64,000 bases of DNA from Pedobacter westerhofensis (GCF_900182595.1 NZ_FXTN01000010.1:186001-250000), one strand, 5' to 3'; positions 33,726 through 43,260 are shown, counted from the first letter of the stretch. Notes: generated by a model not told the origin, from the sequence alone. Made by a program: numbers and translations.

Positions 33726-34976
33726 CTATTTTGCCAGAATTTCATTATCATCAGGTAATACTTCTTCCAGCTTTCTGAACGTAAAACCGGCAGTAAGGCC
33801 GTGGATCCCGATAGAAATCAATATGATAAACGCTACGATTGCCCATAACTCATCCTGGTTTTTAAAAAAGGTAGTACTAAATGCAAAGGCCAGATAGTAC
33901 AGTGATCCCATTCCCCTGATACCAAAAAAACTGATCACCAGCTTTTCCTGAATTTTAAGGCGGGTGCCAATCAACCCGATTAATCCTGACAGCGGCCTGA
34001 TCACAAAGATAAAGGCCACACCAAATGTGGCCATCGGCCAGGTAAGGCTGTTCATGATCCCCCGTACCAGGCTCCCGCCAAACAAGATCAGCATAATGGC
34101 CACCAGGATACGCTCAATCTGATCAGAAAAGGCATGGAGCCGGTTGTGGTACCTGTCTCCCCTTTCATAAGCCCGAAGGGTTAATGCGGCAATAAATACA
34201 GCGATAAAGCCATATCCGTGGATCAGCTCCGTTAAGCCATAAACAATCAATGTAGCGGCTATGGAGACAAATCCATCCTGTGTAACAAATGTTTCATATT
34301 TTTTTGAAAGGGTGAACAGGATATAAGCCAGTAGTTTGCCCAGCAAAAAGCCGGCAAAGAGCCCTGCCAGGATCTGGTAGGCTACATGTTTCCAGGCCCA
34401 GGTGACCATAAACGGCTGCCCGTCAAATGAGTGCATGGCAATAAGGATAGCCAGCCAGACAAAAGGAAAAGCCATGCCATCGTTAAACCCGGCCTCTGCT
34501 GTAAGGGAGAACTTCACATTGTCGCGGTCTTCTTCGTTGGGATCGCCCACCTGCACATCGGTTGCCAGCACAGGATCGGTAGGAGACAAAACTGCCGCCA
34601 GCAGCAGAGCTGTAGCCAGGGGCATATTGAAATAGAAGATACCTATGGCGGCTACAGCAGCAATACACAGGAACATTGTGATGGTAACCAGCCTGAAGGG
34701 AATACGCCAGGCACGAAAAGAAAACTTCTGGTCTATCTTTAAGCCTGTAGACATCAGTGATACAATGACTACGAGCTCTGTAAGGTGCATGGTAAGCGCA
34801 GGATACTCCCGGGGATTGGGGGCAGGCAGAAAATCAAAAATGCTGTATAACAGCATTCCTAAAAGCAGGTAAATTACAGAGTAAGAAATTCTTGTTTTAG
34901 CAGTCAATGCAGGCATCCATGCCATTCCCAGAATTCCTACCCCTATAATCGCTATAATAACAAGGTAATGATCCAT
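33726..34976 (-). CDS. Monovalent cation:proton antiporter, CPA1 type
   Basis: 416 residues with about 12 membrane helices. Family features: AAVLSPTDPVLATDVQVG (helix-break region) and LTAEAGFNDGMAFPFVWLAI, in which the conserved ND-type pair carries ions; also FGIRGMGSLYYLAFAF near the end. It exchanges Na+ or K+ for H+ at the inner membrane. There is no C-terminal nucleotide-binding domain, making it a short NhaP-like form. Confidence 0.9.
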   Translation of the reverse strand: MDHYLVIIAIIGVGILGMAWMPALTAKTRISYSVIYLLLGMLLYSIFDFLPAPNPREYPALTMHLTELVVIVSLMSTGLKIDQKFSFRAWRIPFRLVTITMFLCIAAVAAIGIFYFNMPLATALLLAAVLSPTDPVLATDVQVGDPNEEDRDNVKFSLTAEAGFNDGMAFPFVWLAILIAMHSFDGQPFMVTWAWKHVAYQILAGLFAGFLLGKLLAYILFTLSKKYETFVTQDGFVSIAATLIVYGLTELIHGYGFIAVFIAALTLRAYERGDRYHNRLHAFSDQIERILVAIMLILFGGSLVRGIMNSLTWPMATFGVAFIFVIRPLSGLIGLIGTRLKIQEKLVISFFGIRGMGSLYYLAFAFSTTFFKNQDELWAIVAFIILISIGIHGLTAGFTFRKLEEVLPDDNEILAK

Positions 34977-35042
34977 GGGCCAATATTGTATTCAACCATA
35001 ACAATGAACAGTATATTTTGTTAGGTGAATAATGTCCCTGAT

Positions 35043-35252
35043 CTACTCAGGACTTTCTTCGTGCCCCTGCTTTGGAAGCGGGTTAAAGTCGGCATCCCAG
35101 GTTTCATCAGCGACATTAAAGTCGGCATTCCTCAACTGGCGCCTTCTTCTGATAATATCATTCACATTGACAAAGCCATCATACGGTATATGTGTATGAT
35201 CATCTTTCTCTTGTTTTGATTGTTCAGCGTCGCTGTCAGGATCCGTTTGCAT
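35043..35252 (-). CDS. Small acidic hypothetical protein
   Basis: 69 residues, hydrophilic, rich in Asp, Glu and Gln, with a central DGFVNVNDIIRRRRQLRNAD that could form a short helix. No leader or known domain is recognised. It lies 66 bases before the antiporter gene on the same strand. An opposing plus-strand frame in the same place is less credible because it lacks the charge pattern of a small soluble protein. Confidence 0.5.
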   Translation of the reverse strand: MQTDPDSDAEQSKQEKDDHTHIPYDGFVNVNDIIRRRRQLRNADFNVADETWDADFNPLPKQGHEESPE

Positions 35253-35361
35253 TGATATTCAGAATTGGCATTTAATGGTCGTAAATATAAAGCATATTTC
35301 AAATTAAACACACTAATTAAGGTCTAACAGCAATTTATAGCTTATAGTTTTAAAAAAATGA

Positions 35362-37629
35362 TTAATACTTGAACAGGTTATAACGGACACCGGCAAATCC
35401 CCTGATTCCCTGCAATGGAGCGTAATTGTATTCAGTATCAAAAGTATATCCGTTTGGATTGCTGACCGGATCAGCCGCTGTTTTATCAAAGGGATCAAAA
35501 GCCCTGATCAAAGCATACTTTGGTATAAAATTAAGTATATTCTTTATTCCGCCATAGATCTCCAGTCCGTTGTCAAATTTCTTCGTGAGCTGGATATTGG
35601 CCAGTGTAAACCAGGGCGAGTATTCCGGACGGTAGTCTCTGGGCTGGACAGGCAAACGCATCGGCCCTGTATATACCCCGGTCAGATCAACCACAAATTC
35701 GCCCGGAAAAGTATAAGATATCAGGTAATTGCCACTCCATTTTGGCGCATGCAGCTGCCTTGTTTTTTCGGTTCCATTGCCATTGTTGTCCAGCTGATAA
35801 ACGTCAGACCAGGTAAGGCCGGCCGAGATCCTTAAAGGAGAATTGAAGGTCATTTCTGTATTGACCGCAATCCCTCTTGAAATTGCATGCCCGTTGAGGT
35901 TGGCATAAATAATCTTGTCCGGATCCTGGTCAAAGTCGCCCGTAATCTTATTTGTAAAATAGGAATAAAAGCCGGTTACATCTAAATTTAACAGGCCAAA
36001 TCCCGCGGGCACCTTTTTCACATAATTGAGGTTTCCATTATATGAACGTTCTGGTTTAAGCGCTTCGGCAATCACTACCTGCCTGGCCCCGGTCAGCGCA
36101 GCATGATCTTCAGTGAATAAATTCACTACGCGGAAGCCCGTTCCGAAACTTGCCCTTAGGGTATTCATCGGATTAGGGGAAAACTTATAGGCCAGCCGGG
36201 GGGAATGTATGCTACCGTGGTAACGGTCGTAATCGTAACGGTAGCCCGTGAGCAAGGTCTGCTGCTCCGAAAACTTCCATTCATCCTGGATAAATATTCC
36301 GGGCAAAGGCGTGGTGGCAGGCATATTATGAAGCCCGTTTGCGGATGAGGTAGCAGGTGTATTGTCATCATACCAGGTATAACGGTATGTTGCCCCCAGT
36401 AACAGGTTGTGTTTCTTTCCCAGTTCTTTGTCCCAGTACATTTGCGCAAAACCCACCTGCTGCGTAGCGATAAAGGGATTGTAACCATAATATGAATTCT
36501 GATGATGCCAGTTGTACGATAACTGCAGCATAATTTTTTCTTTAACCGGAAGCTGGTATAAACCGATCAGTTCCCATCTGCGGGTATAGATGCTTTCGCC
36601 ATAAATACTGTCAGAGCCTCTGAAATCCTTATTCCAGTTCATCTGCCCGCCCCAGCGATCTTCATTGACAAAACGGGCAGCCAGACTTGCCTCACGTTTT
36701 TCTTTTCGCACAAAATTCCATTTGTTAAATACAGAGATACGGTGCTGTAAGGTCACATCGGTAAACCCATCGCCGTTTTTGTCTGTTGGGTGCTGATAGT
36801 TAAAATAGTTTACTCCCAGCAGGCTTTGAAAATTCTTTCCGCTGAATTTAACCGATGCATCCAGGTTATATTCCTGCCAGGTAGTACCAAAAGCATCAAA
36901 ACTAAACAGGGGCGCTTTGACCGCATTTTTTGTAATCACGTTGATCACCCCTCCCATCGCCTCCGAACCATAGAGAGAAGAGGCCGGGCCTTTCACCACT
37001 TCAATGTGATCCACAAGGCTATTCGGAATCCCGCTGAGGCCATATACCGTAGACAGGCTGCTGATAATGGGCATACCGTCAATCAGGATCAGTGTATAGG
37101 CTCCCTCCAGCCCATTGATATGAATATCACCGGTATTACAGATATTACAATTTAACTGGGGGCGCACGCCATTGATCAGGCCAACTGCCTCGAAGAGGCT
37201 TGGAGTTGGATTCTTCTGAAAAAAGGCTGGGGTATATACTTCTACCGGAACAGGACTGTCCAGTTTACGTACGGCTTTCATTGTACCTGTAACCACCACT
37301 TCATTCAGGTCGTCTGATTTCTCTCTCATTTCTACATCCAGCGCCATCGTACTGTCGGCAGCCAAAGTGATTTGCTGACGATGAGTGATATAACCTATTG
37401 CGGTAACGCTGATTTCGTAAGTTCCGGCTGCTACAGTTGTAAAACTGTAATGACCTTCCTGATCTGTTAAAGTTTTGTAGGTGGTTTTCTTTAAGCTGAG
37501 GGTTGCGCCCTTAAGCCCTTTTTCACCGGCACGAATGTTCCCTGCAAGATTTGCCTGCTGAGCGATGCTCCGCTCAGCAGATAGTAAGATAAGAAACAAT
37601 ATAAAAATAAGAGTAATTAGTTGCTTCAT
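35362..37629 (-). CDS. TonB-dependent receptor, probably for metal uptake, divergent from a DtxR-type regulator
   Basis: 755 residues: signal peptide (RSIAQQ), carboxypeptidase-regulatory-like domain (about 27-105), plug (LNEVVVTGTMKAVRKLDSP; ILIDGMPIISSLSTVYGLSG; IEVVKGPASSLYGSEAMGG) and barrel ending in FAGVRYNLFKY. A CNICN cluster at about residue 160 in the plug may bind metal, and is recalled from related receptors. It is divergent from a DtxR-family regulator, with three phased repeats between them, which points to iron or manganese uptake under metal repression. Confidence 0.9.
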   Translation of the reverse strand: MKQLITLIFILFLILLSAERSIAQQANLAGNIRAGEKGLKGATLSLKKTTYKTLTDQEGHYSFTTVAAGTYEISVTAIGYITHRQQITLAADSTMALDVEMREKSDDLNEVVVTGTMKAVRKLDSPVPVEVYTPAFFQKNPTPSLFEAVGLINGVRPQLNCNICNTGDIHINGLEGAYTLILIDGMPIISSLSTVYGLSGIPNSLVDHIEVVKGPASSLYGSEAMGGVINVITKNAVKAPLFSFDAFGTTWQEYNLDASVKFSGKNFQSLLGVNYFNYQHPTDKNGDGFTDVTLQHRISVFNKWNFVRKEKREASLAARFVNEDRWGGQMNWNKDFRGSDSIYGESIYTRRWELIGLYQLPVKEKIMLQLSYNWHHQNSYYGYNPFIATQQVGFAQMYWDKELGKKHNLLLGATYRYTWYDDNTPATSSANGLHNMPATTPLPGIFIQDEWKFSEQQTLLTGYRYDYDRYHGSIHSPRLAYKFSPNPMNTLRASFGTGFRVVNLFTEDHAALTGARQVVIAEALKPERSYNGNLNYVKKVPAGFGLLNLDVTGFYSYFTNKITGDFDQDPDKIIYANLNGHAISRGIAVNTEMTFNSPLRISAGLTWSDVYQLDNNGNGTEKTRQLHAPKWSGNYLISYTFPGEFVVDLTGVYTGPMRLPVQPRDYRPEYSPWFTLANIQLTKKFDNGLEIYGGIKNILNFIPKYALIRAFDPFDKTAADPVSNPNGYTFDTEYNYAPLQGIRGFAGVRYNLFKY

Positions 37630-37660
37630 ATAAGTTTTATTAGTCAGGTAAATTACATTA

Positions 37661-37716
37661 AATTAGACATGACAAATATATATAATTAGACATAACTAAT
37701 TTATACGATTAGACAA
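37661..37716. promoter_or_regulatory. Three 23-bp-spaced repeats, candidate DtxR-type operator
   Basis: AATTAGACAT at 37661-37670, AATTAGACAT at 37684-37693 and GATTAGACAA at 37707-37716 are spaced exactly 23 bases apart. The middle copy is part of a perfect inverted repeat, AATTAG-6-CTAATT (37684-37701). They lie between the divergent TonB receptor and the DtxR-family regulator, so the regulator probably binds here and controls both. Confidence 0.7.
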
Positions 37717-37749
37717 ATATTTATTTACTTTTGTTTGATCAGCAGAATC

Positions 37750-38409
37750 ATGAAGAAAACCTATTCCGAAGAAAACTACCTTAAAGCCATTTACCACCTG
37801 GGGAAAACTGACAATAAAGTGAGCCCAAAGGCTATTGCAGATGCGTTGGAGAATAATCCAGCCTCAGTTATTGACATGCTGAAAAAGCTGCAGGACAAGG
37901 ACCTGATCACTTATGATAAAGTTCAGGGAGCAATACTGAGCCCTGCCGGTGAGGCTTCTGCGCTGGATATTATCCGCAAACACAGGCTCTGGGAGGTTTT
38001 TCTGGTAGAAAAATTACAATATGGATGGGACGAGGTGCATGATATTGCAGAACAGCTGGAACATATACACGACGAACAGCTGGCAAAGAAACTTGATGAT
38101 TTTTTAGGAAACCCCTCTGTAGACCCCCATGGAGATCCTATACCTGCACAAAATGGGAAGATGCCGGTATATGCCAATAAGCGGCTGAGCGAGGCGGAAG
38201 AGAACCAGTTATGCAAAGTAGGCAGCGTTAGGGACACTTCTACCCCATTTTTAAAGTATTTAAAACAACTGAAAGTAGGTTTAGGCTCTAAAATCAAAGT
38301 AATTGAAAAGATGGAATTTGATCAGTCGATGATTATTTCTATCGATGACGGAGAGCCAAAAACCGTTTCGAGCAAGATGACCGACAATATCCTCGTGATC
38401 CTGGATTGA
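37750..38409 (+). CDS. DtxR/MntR-family metal-dependent transcriptional regulator
   Basis: 219 residues from the ATG at 37750 (a TTG at 37735 is the only earlier start). N-terminal winged helix (YSEENYLKAIYHLGK; SPKAIADALENNPASVIDMLKKL), then the metal-binding dimer domain (WEVFLVEKLQYGWDEVHDIAEQLEHI; PSVDPHGDPIP) and a FeoA/SH3-like C-terminal domain (LKQLKVGLGSKIKVIEKM). It represses metal-uptake genes when Fe2+ or Mn2+ binds. It is divergent from the TonB receptor and probably also regulates itself through the phased repeats. Confidence 0.92.
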   Translation: MKKTYSEENYLKAIYHLGKTDNKVSPKAIADALENNPASVIDMLKKLQDKDLITYDKVQGAILSPAGEASALDIIRKHRLWEVFLVEKLQYGWDEVHDIAEQLEHIHDEQLAKKLDDFLGNPSVDPHGDPIPAQNGKMPVYANKRLSEAEENQLCKVGSVRDTSTPFLKYLKQLKVGLGSKIKVIEKMEFDQSMIISIDDGEPKTVSSKMTDNILVILD

Positions 38410-38480
38410 GGATTTTTTGCAATTATAAAACCTTGTGGGCGCGCTGCTGTTAAACAACAGAAGATAAACCTCCTGCCCGC

Positions 38481-39299
38481 ATGAAAAAAATTCTCCAGGT
38501 CTTAAACGTTGTTACCCTTTTATTTACGATTGGCATCAACTACCTTTTTAACGGTCAGCAGGGCAAAGCCTCTATCGCTGATATATCTGCAAAATATGAT
38601 AACCTGCTTACCCCGGCCGGCTATGCCTTTGGCATCTGGGGACTGATCTATCTTTTCCTGATTGCCTTCGCGGTATATCAGGCCGCAGATCTTTTCAGGA
38701 AAGACCTTAAACGTGATTTTATCCTCAGGATTGGCTGGTGGTTCATCATTGCCAATCTGGCCAACGCAGCATGGGTATGGGCATTTACGAGTGATCAGCC
38801 GGGCTTATCGCTCCTGATTATGCTGGTGATTTTCTTCTCGCTCCTCAAGATCGTGATCAATACAAGGATGGAAAAATGGGATGCGCCCAATCCGGTGATA
38901 TTTTATATCTGGTGGCCTTTCAGCCTTTATTTTGGATGGATCACTGTTGCGCTGATCATCAATGTGTCTGCTTACCTGACCGCAATACACTGGACAGGTG
39001 CACCGGTAAGCACAGAAATATGGGCCGTTCTGGTCCTGCTGATCGCGGCATTTATATTTGTAGCCATGACCTGGACACGCAACATGAGGGAATATGCAAA
39101 TGTAGGCGTATGGGGAATTGTGGGCATCGCCGTAAAAAACTGGGGACTGCACCCCCTGGTAACCTGGACAGCCATTGCTGTATCAGTGATGATATTTATC
39201 AGTGCATCGGCACACGGCCATTTGAACCGTGCAACCGGCCCCTTTACTAAAAGAGACAGAAGTAAACTATTAAACGACTATGGAGAATCAGAACAGTAA
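38481..39299 (+). CDS. TspO/MBR-like tryptophan-rich membrane protein
   Basis: 272 residues with about seven membrane helices and many tryptophans (YAFGIWGLIYLF, ANAAWVWAF, IWWPFSLYFGWITVAL, NWGLHPLVTW). It resembles the long TspO/MBR-related proteins annotated as tryptophan-rich sensory proteins in Bacteroidota; classic TspO is about 160 residues, so it is longer than usual. A sensing or tetrapyrrole/ligand-binding role is possible but unproven. It follows the DtxR-type regulator by 71 bases and overlaps the next small gene by 20 bases. Confidence 0.65.
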   Translation: MKKILQVLNVVTLLFTIGINYLFNGQQGKASIADISAKYDNLLTPAGYAFGIWGLIYLFLIAFAVYQAADLFRKDLKRDFILRIGWWFIIANLANAAWVWAFTSDQPGLSLLIMLVIFFSLLKIVINTRMEKWDAPNPVIFYIWWPFSLYFGWITVALIINVSAYLTAIHWTGAPVSTEIWAVLVLLIAAFIFVAMTWTRNMREYANVGVWGIVGIAVKNWGLHPLVTWTAIAVSVMIFISASAHGHLNRATGPFTKRDRSKLLNDYGESEQ

Positions 39300-39465
39300 A
39301 ACAGAAAAAGACCAGGTTAAACCTGAAGGGATTGACCAGTGGAACGACCGTTTGGATCAGAATTTAGAGAACGAAAAAGAGGGCGATGTAGCTGCCGATG
39401 AAAAGGCACGCGAGTTCTCTGATGAACAAGGCAGTGGTGATCAGTCGGACGAGGCAGACGCATAG
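39280..39465 (+). CDS. Small acidic hypothetical protein overlapping the TspO-like gene
   Basis: 61 residues, highly charged, ending EFSDEQGSGDQSDEADA. No hydrophobic segment or known domain. The ATG lies 20 bases before the end of the TspO-like gene in another frame, which suggests translational coupling. A strong hairpin terminator follows 8 bases after its stop, marking the end of the transcript. Confidence 0.6.
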   Translation: MENQNSKTEKDQVKPEGIDQWNDRLDQNLENEKEGDVAADEKAREFSDEQGSGDQSDEADA

Positions 39466-39473
39466 CGCTTAAC

Positions 39474-39513
39474 AGCAGGGGGCATAAGCCCTCCTGCTAC
39501 TTGTTTTTTTCAC
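39474..39513 (+). terminator. Terminator between convergent acidic gene and M28 peptidase
   Basis: AGCAGGGGGC (39474-39483) pairs with GCCCTCCTGCT (39488-39498) around ATAA, with one bulged base, followed by ACTTGTTTTTTT. The T-run lies inside the last codons of the convergent M28 gene, and the stem contains part of that gene's stop codon. Confidence 0.8.
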
Positions 39514-41143
39514 GTGCGGCCTTAAACTCCGAGCCCTCTTTCCATTTCGGAAAAGTAGTTTCATTGCTCAGACGATATCCCATATCAAATAACAACCTTA
39601 CATCCTCTACCATACCGGAAACATCTGCTTTGGGATCAAAGTTATCCTGCGGAGAATGGTAGCGCGATTTAAAGAAATCATCAGCCTGCTGCTGGCCCCA
39701 TACCCTGCCATGTTCTATATTATCTACACCCGATCCTGTAAACAATGAGGGGATACCCACCTTTGCCAGGTTAAAGTGGTCAGAGCGGTAGTAAAGCCCG
39801 GTGGATGGTTTCGGATCTTTCACTGTTACACGTCCCTGTTTCTGAGCAGACACTGAGGCATAATCTTCCAGTTCCGACTGGCCAAAGCCATAGATCACAA
39901 TATCTTTTGTTTTTCCGGCCAGCCCCATCATATCCATGTTGATATCTGCCACGGTTTTCCCAACCGGGAATACAGGATGCTTGGCATAGTATTCAGAACC
40001 CAGCAGCCCCTGTTCTTCACCGGTAAAGGAAACAAAAACGATAGAACGCTCAGGTTTCGCCTTTTGGAAGGCCGCAGCCAGGTCGAGCAGTGCAGCCACA
40101 CCGGTAGCATTGTCTGTCATTCCGTTATAGATAGAGTCTCCTTTTATGGGCTCACCGGTGCCAAGATGGTCCCAGTGAGCAGAGTATATGATATTTTCAT
40201 CCGGCCTTTTTGTACCGGGAATGACAGCGACCACATTATTGGATACAGACTTTTTGATCGTATTATTGACTGTTAAGGAAGTTGTACTTTTTAAATCCAC
40301 CGCCTTAAAACCAGGTTTTGTTGCCTGCGCGAACAGGGCATCGGACTGACCGGCGAGTTTAAACAATTGTTTAGCCACATCAAGGCTGATCCAGCCTTCA
40401 ACGATTGCCCTGGACATATTGTTGTCTTTTTCTTCGAGCTGGAGTTTGGACTTAGACCATCCGCTGCGCACTACCGACCAGGGATAGGCAGCAGGGGCAG
40501 TGTCATGAATGATGAGGATTCCGGCCGCGCCCTGACGGGCAGCCTCCTCAAACTTATAGGTCCAGCGCCCGTAATAGGTCATGCTTTTCCCCTTAAACAA
40601 GGTTGAATCCGAAAATCCCGGATCATTGATCATCACCACTACCGTTTTACCTTTTACATCCAGTCCGGCGTAATCATTCCATTTGTACTCAGGGGCAACA
40701 ATTCCGTAACCGGCAAAAACCAATGGCGAGTTCTCCAGATTTACCTTTGGTAAAACCCTTCGGCTGCCTGCTACAAAATCCGTCAGATAGTTTGCAGTTA
40801 CACTTCCCGCAGCGCCCTTAAATACCATTTTGCTGTCGGGCACAGATTTTATTTCTACCATCGGCACCTGCTGGAAATAGCTGTCGCCATTGCCTGGTTT
40901 AAGCCCCAGCGCACTGAATTGTTCTTTCAGATAACCGATCGATTTGGTTTCTCCAATGGTAAATGGCTTCCGGCCCATAAATTCATCCGAGGCCAAAACA
41001 CTGAGGTGTTTCACAAAACTGGAGTCACTGATCATTTTTATCGCAACAGAATCTGTGGCAGTTGCTGCTCCGGTATTTCCCTTTTGCTTACAGGCAGTAA
41101 AACAAAAAACGGCAGCAGCCAGGTATAGTAAGGTTCTTTTCAT
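39497..41143 (-). CDS. Secreted M28-family zinc aminopeptidase
   Basis: 548 residues with lipobox leader (VFCFTAC). An N-terminal PA-like insert (about 130-240; YAGLDVKGKTVVVMINDPG) precedes the peptidase core: SAHWDHLG (zinc His), MTDNATGVAALLDLA (bridging Asp), FTGEEQGLLGSEYY (Glu-Glu), INMDMMG (Asp) and YYRSDHFNLAKVGIPS (last zinc His). It removes N-terminal amino acids from peptides in the periplasm or outside. It stands alone. Confidence 0.92.
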   Translation of the reverse strand: MKRTLLYLAAAVFCFTACKQKGNTGAATATDSVAIKMISDSSFVKHLSVLASDEFMGRKPFTIGETKSIGYLKEQFSALGLKPGNGDSYFQQVPMVEIKSVPDSKMVFKGAAGSVTANYLTDFVAGSRRVLPKVNLENSPLVFAGYGIVAPEYKWNDYAGLDVKGKTVVVMINDPGFSDSTLFKGKSMTYYGRWTYKFEEAARQGAAGILIIHDTAPAAYPWSVVRSGWSKSKLQLEEKDNNMSRAIVEGWISLDVAKQLFKLAGQSDALFAQATKPGFKAVDLKSTTSLTVNNTIKKSVSNNVVAVIPGTKRPDENIIYSAHWDHLGTGEPIKGDSIYNGMTDNATGVAALLDLAAAFQKAKPERSIVFVSFTGEEQGLLGSEYYAKHPVFPVGKTVADINMDMMGLAGKTKDIVIYGFGQSELEDYASVSAQKQGRVTVKDPKPSTGLYYRSDHFNLAKVGIPSLFTGSGVDNIEHGRVWGQQQADDFFKSRYHSPQDNFDPKADVSGMVEDVRLLFDMGYRLSNETTFPKWKEGSEFKAAREKNK

Positions 41144-41214
41144 TTATTCTCTAAAATTTTAAATCACTTCTGCAGCTCGATAGCATTCCTGAAGCGTTAT
41201 CTCAAGCCCCAGGC

Positions 41215-42228
41215 CTATATCACTACTACAGCTTTAATTGCCCCGTTTGCAGGATCAATCAACTCTGAGAAATGATATTTAAGTTCATCAAACTCAACTT
41301 TATGCGTAATGTAATTATCCGGCGTAACGGAACCATCCCTGATACAGGACACCACCTGCTCAAAATCTTCGGGCAGAGCATTGCGGCTGCTCATCAGCGT
41401 AGCTTCCCGCTTATGAAATTCGGGATGGCTGATCACCAGCTCTTCTTTCTGCAGGCCTATGAGCACATATCTTCCGCCATGTGCAAGATATTGAACGCCA
41501 GAATTTATGGCTTTTAAATTTCCCGTGCAGTCCATTACCACAGTTGGCATATCCCCATTGGTAATTTCCATTAACCGCTCCATTACATTATCCGTAAGCG
41601 GGTTGATCTGGTATGGGATGCCGAAGGTATCTTTACAATACTCCAGTCGCTGCGGGTTCACGTCCATAGCGATTACCCTGCCCCCGGCAATGGCAGCAAA
41701 TTCCATTGTACCCAGGCCAATAGGCCCGGCGCCCATCACGAGCACAAATTCATCCAGTTCTATTCCCGCCCTTCTTACTCCGTGCGCGCCTATCGCCAAA
41801 GGCTCTACCAGTACCAGCTCATCTGCAGTTAAGCCTTCGCCGCGTACAAGCGCATAGTCTGGTACGGAGATGTATCCCCGCATACCACCATCAATATGCA
41901 CACCGAAAACTTCCATTTTTACACAGCAGTTGGTTTTACCGTTCCTGCAGGCCACACAACGGCCACAGTAGAAATACGGACTGATCGTGACAATGTCTCC
42001 GACGCCAAATCCGCTCCCCGGTTTGGTCTCCACAATTTCTGCGGCAATCTCATGGCCCAGTATCCTTGGATAATTAAAGAAGGGCTGTGTGCCTTCATAA
42101 GCATGTATATCCGTTCCGCAAATACCCACACGCAAGACTTTTAATAAGCTGTAGTTTTCCCGTTCAACAGGCATCTCTGTAACCGTATATTCAAATTCTC
42201 CGGGGGTATTGCAAATCAATGTCTTCAT
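41215..42228 (-). CDS. Zinc-dependent alcohol dehydrogenase of the L-fucose operon
   Basis: 337 residues, medium-chain dehydrogenase fold: catalytic zinc region GICGTDIHAYEG and GHEIAAEIVE, structural zinc cysteines in YCGRCVACRNGKTNCC, and the NAD-binding Rossmann motif VMGAGPIGLGTMEF. It probably oxidises a sugar-acid intermediate of L-fucose breakdown (for example 2-keto-3-deoxy-L-fuconate or L-lactaldehyde); the precise step is inferred from context. It starts directly after the stop of the aldo/keto reductase gene, making it the last gene of the operon. Confidence 0.87.
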   Translation of the reverse strand: MKTLICNTPGEFEYTVTEMPVERENYSLLKVLRVGICGTDIHAYEGTQPFFNYPRILGHEIAAEIVETKPGSGFGVGDIVTISPYFYCGRCVACRNGKTNCCVKMEVFGVHIDGGMRGYISVPDYALVRGEGLTADELVLVEPLAIGAHGVRRAGIELDEFVLVMGAGPIGLGTMEFAAIAGGRVIAMDVNPQRLEYCKDTFGIPYQINPLTDNVMERLMEITNGDMPTVVMDCTGNLKAINSGVQYLAHGGRYVLIGLQKEELVISHPEFHKREATLMSSRNALPEDFEQVVSCIRDGSVTPDNYITHKVEFDELKYHFSELIDPANGAIKAVVVI

Positions 42229-43251
42229 CTATCTATAACTGTTTATTAGTCCTTCTGTCTTCATGGCTTGCCAGAACGCAGCTGGTATCTGCCCCTTGGC
42301 CATGGCAATATTCACTTTTACTTTTTGAGGGCGTGTAGTATTCATCGCAATGCTTCCTACGCCGGGGATATGCAGCCCGAAATCTACACAGGCCTCAGCA
42401 GGCTTGATGTTAAACCGGCTGCAGAGATCAAAAAAACGGTCACGCCATTCATACAATGCCTTTCCGCCGGATGAACTGCGGTCTACCAGCTGGTAGTTAA
42501 AATAATCGCCTCCGGTTAAAAAACCTCCGTTAAATACCGCTGAATTGATTACCTGTATATTTTTTGAAGCCAGGTCTGCAATAAAATCAAGCAGCTCCTG
42601 CGGATGTGAAATTACGGTGAGGCTATTGGCGATCATCACCCAGTCAAGCGGTACGTCTGCGGCGATCCTGCGGATCACCTTCCAGTCTTTTGATCCTACG
42701 CCAATGGCCAGTACTTTGCCCTCTTTTTTGAGTTCGGCCAGCGCCCTGTAAGCCTCCAGGATATCCTGGTACAATTTCTTTTCATGTGTTTCAGTGCTGG
42801 CAGTTGCGAGATATTCATCGGGATCATGCACAGAAACAAGCTGCGCATGATAATTGCCCAGCAGCATATTGCCTTGTTCAAAACACTCCAGGATGCCGTC
42901 ATAACTTATTTTTTGCACGGCATCATGCTGTATATCTACCCATACACCCTTTTCAAACGTGGGCTCCGGGCCCAACATTTCTGTCCGCAGCCATCCAAGT
43001 TTATTACTGATCAGAATATCCTGAGGGAGAACGTTTAGTGCCGAGAGACAGGCACCCAATACCTCCAGTGATAAGCCAGCGCCATATTTACCGGCAGAGT
43101 CAAAAACAGGTTTACCCTCAGAGTGAAGGAGGCACTGATGAACGATTTCTTTTTTTTCTTCAAATGGCACGGCCTGGTAAAGATTGCCTAAACCACTGGT
43201 GCCAAAAATAACTTTTGGCAGTGACAGGCTTTCTGAAAGAGCATTATCCAT
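42229..43251 (-). CDS. Aldo/keto reductase, L-fucose (D-threo-aldose) dehydrogenase type
   Basis: 340 residues, AKR TIM-barrel: PKVIFGTSGLGNLYQ start, VFDSAGKYGAGLSLEVLG (catalytic Asp/Tyr region), SNKLGWLR (catalytic Lys), VSVHDPDEY (substitute for the usual His region), IGVGSKDWKVI, and the NADP/NAD loop region near the end. This subgroup oxidises L-fucose at C1 to L-fucono-lactone. It sits between the lactonase and the zinc dehydrogenase (9- and 0-base gaps), which supports that role strongly. Confidence 0.87.
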   Translation of the reverse strand: MDNALSESLSLPKVIFGTSGLGNLYQAVPFEEKKEIVHQCLLHSEGKPVFDSAGKYGAGLSLEVLGACLSALNVLPQDILISNKLGWLRTEMLGPEPTFEKGVWVDIQHDAVQKISYDGILECFEQGNMLLGNYHAQLVSVHDPDEYLATASTETHEKKLYQDILEAYRALAELKKEGKVLAIGVGSKDWKVIRRIAADVPLDWVMIANSLTVISHPQELLDFIADLASKNIQVINSAVFNGGFLTGGDYFNYQLVDRSSSGGKALYEWRDRFFDLCSRFNIKPAEACVDFGLHIPGVGSIAMNTTRPQKVKVNIAMAKGQIPAAFWQAMKTEGLINSYR

Positions 43252-43260
43252 GTGAGTACT

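Noticed and set aside
35025..35219. Plus-strand 64-residue frame opposite the small acidic gene
   Set aside because: Less protein-like than the minus-strand frame and without any start context.
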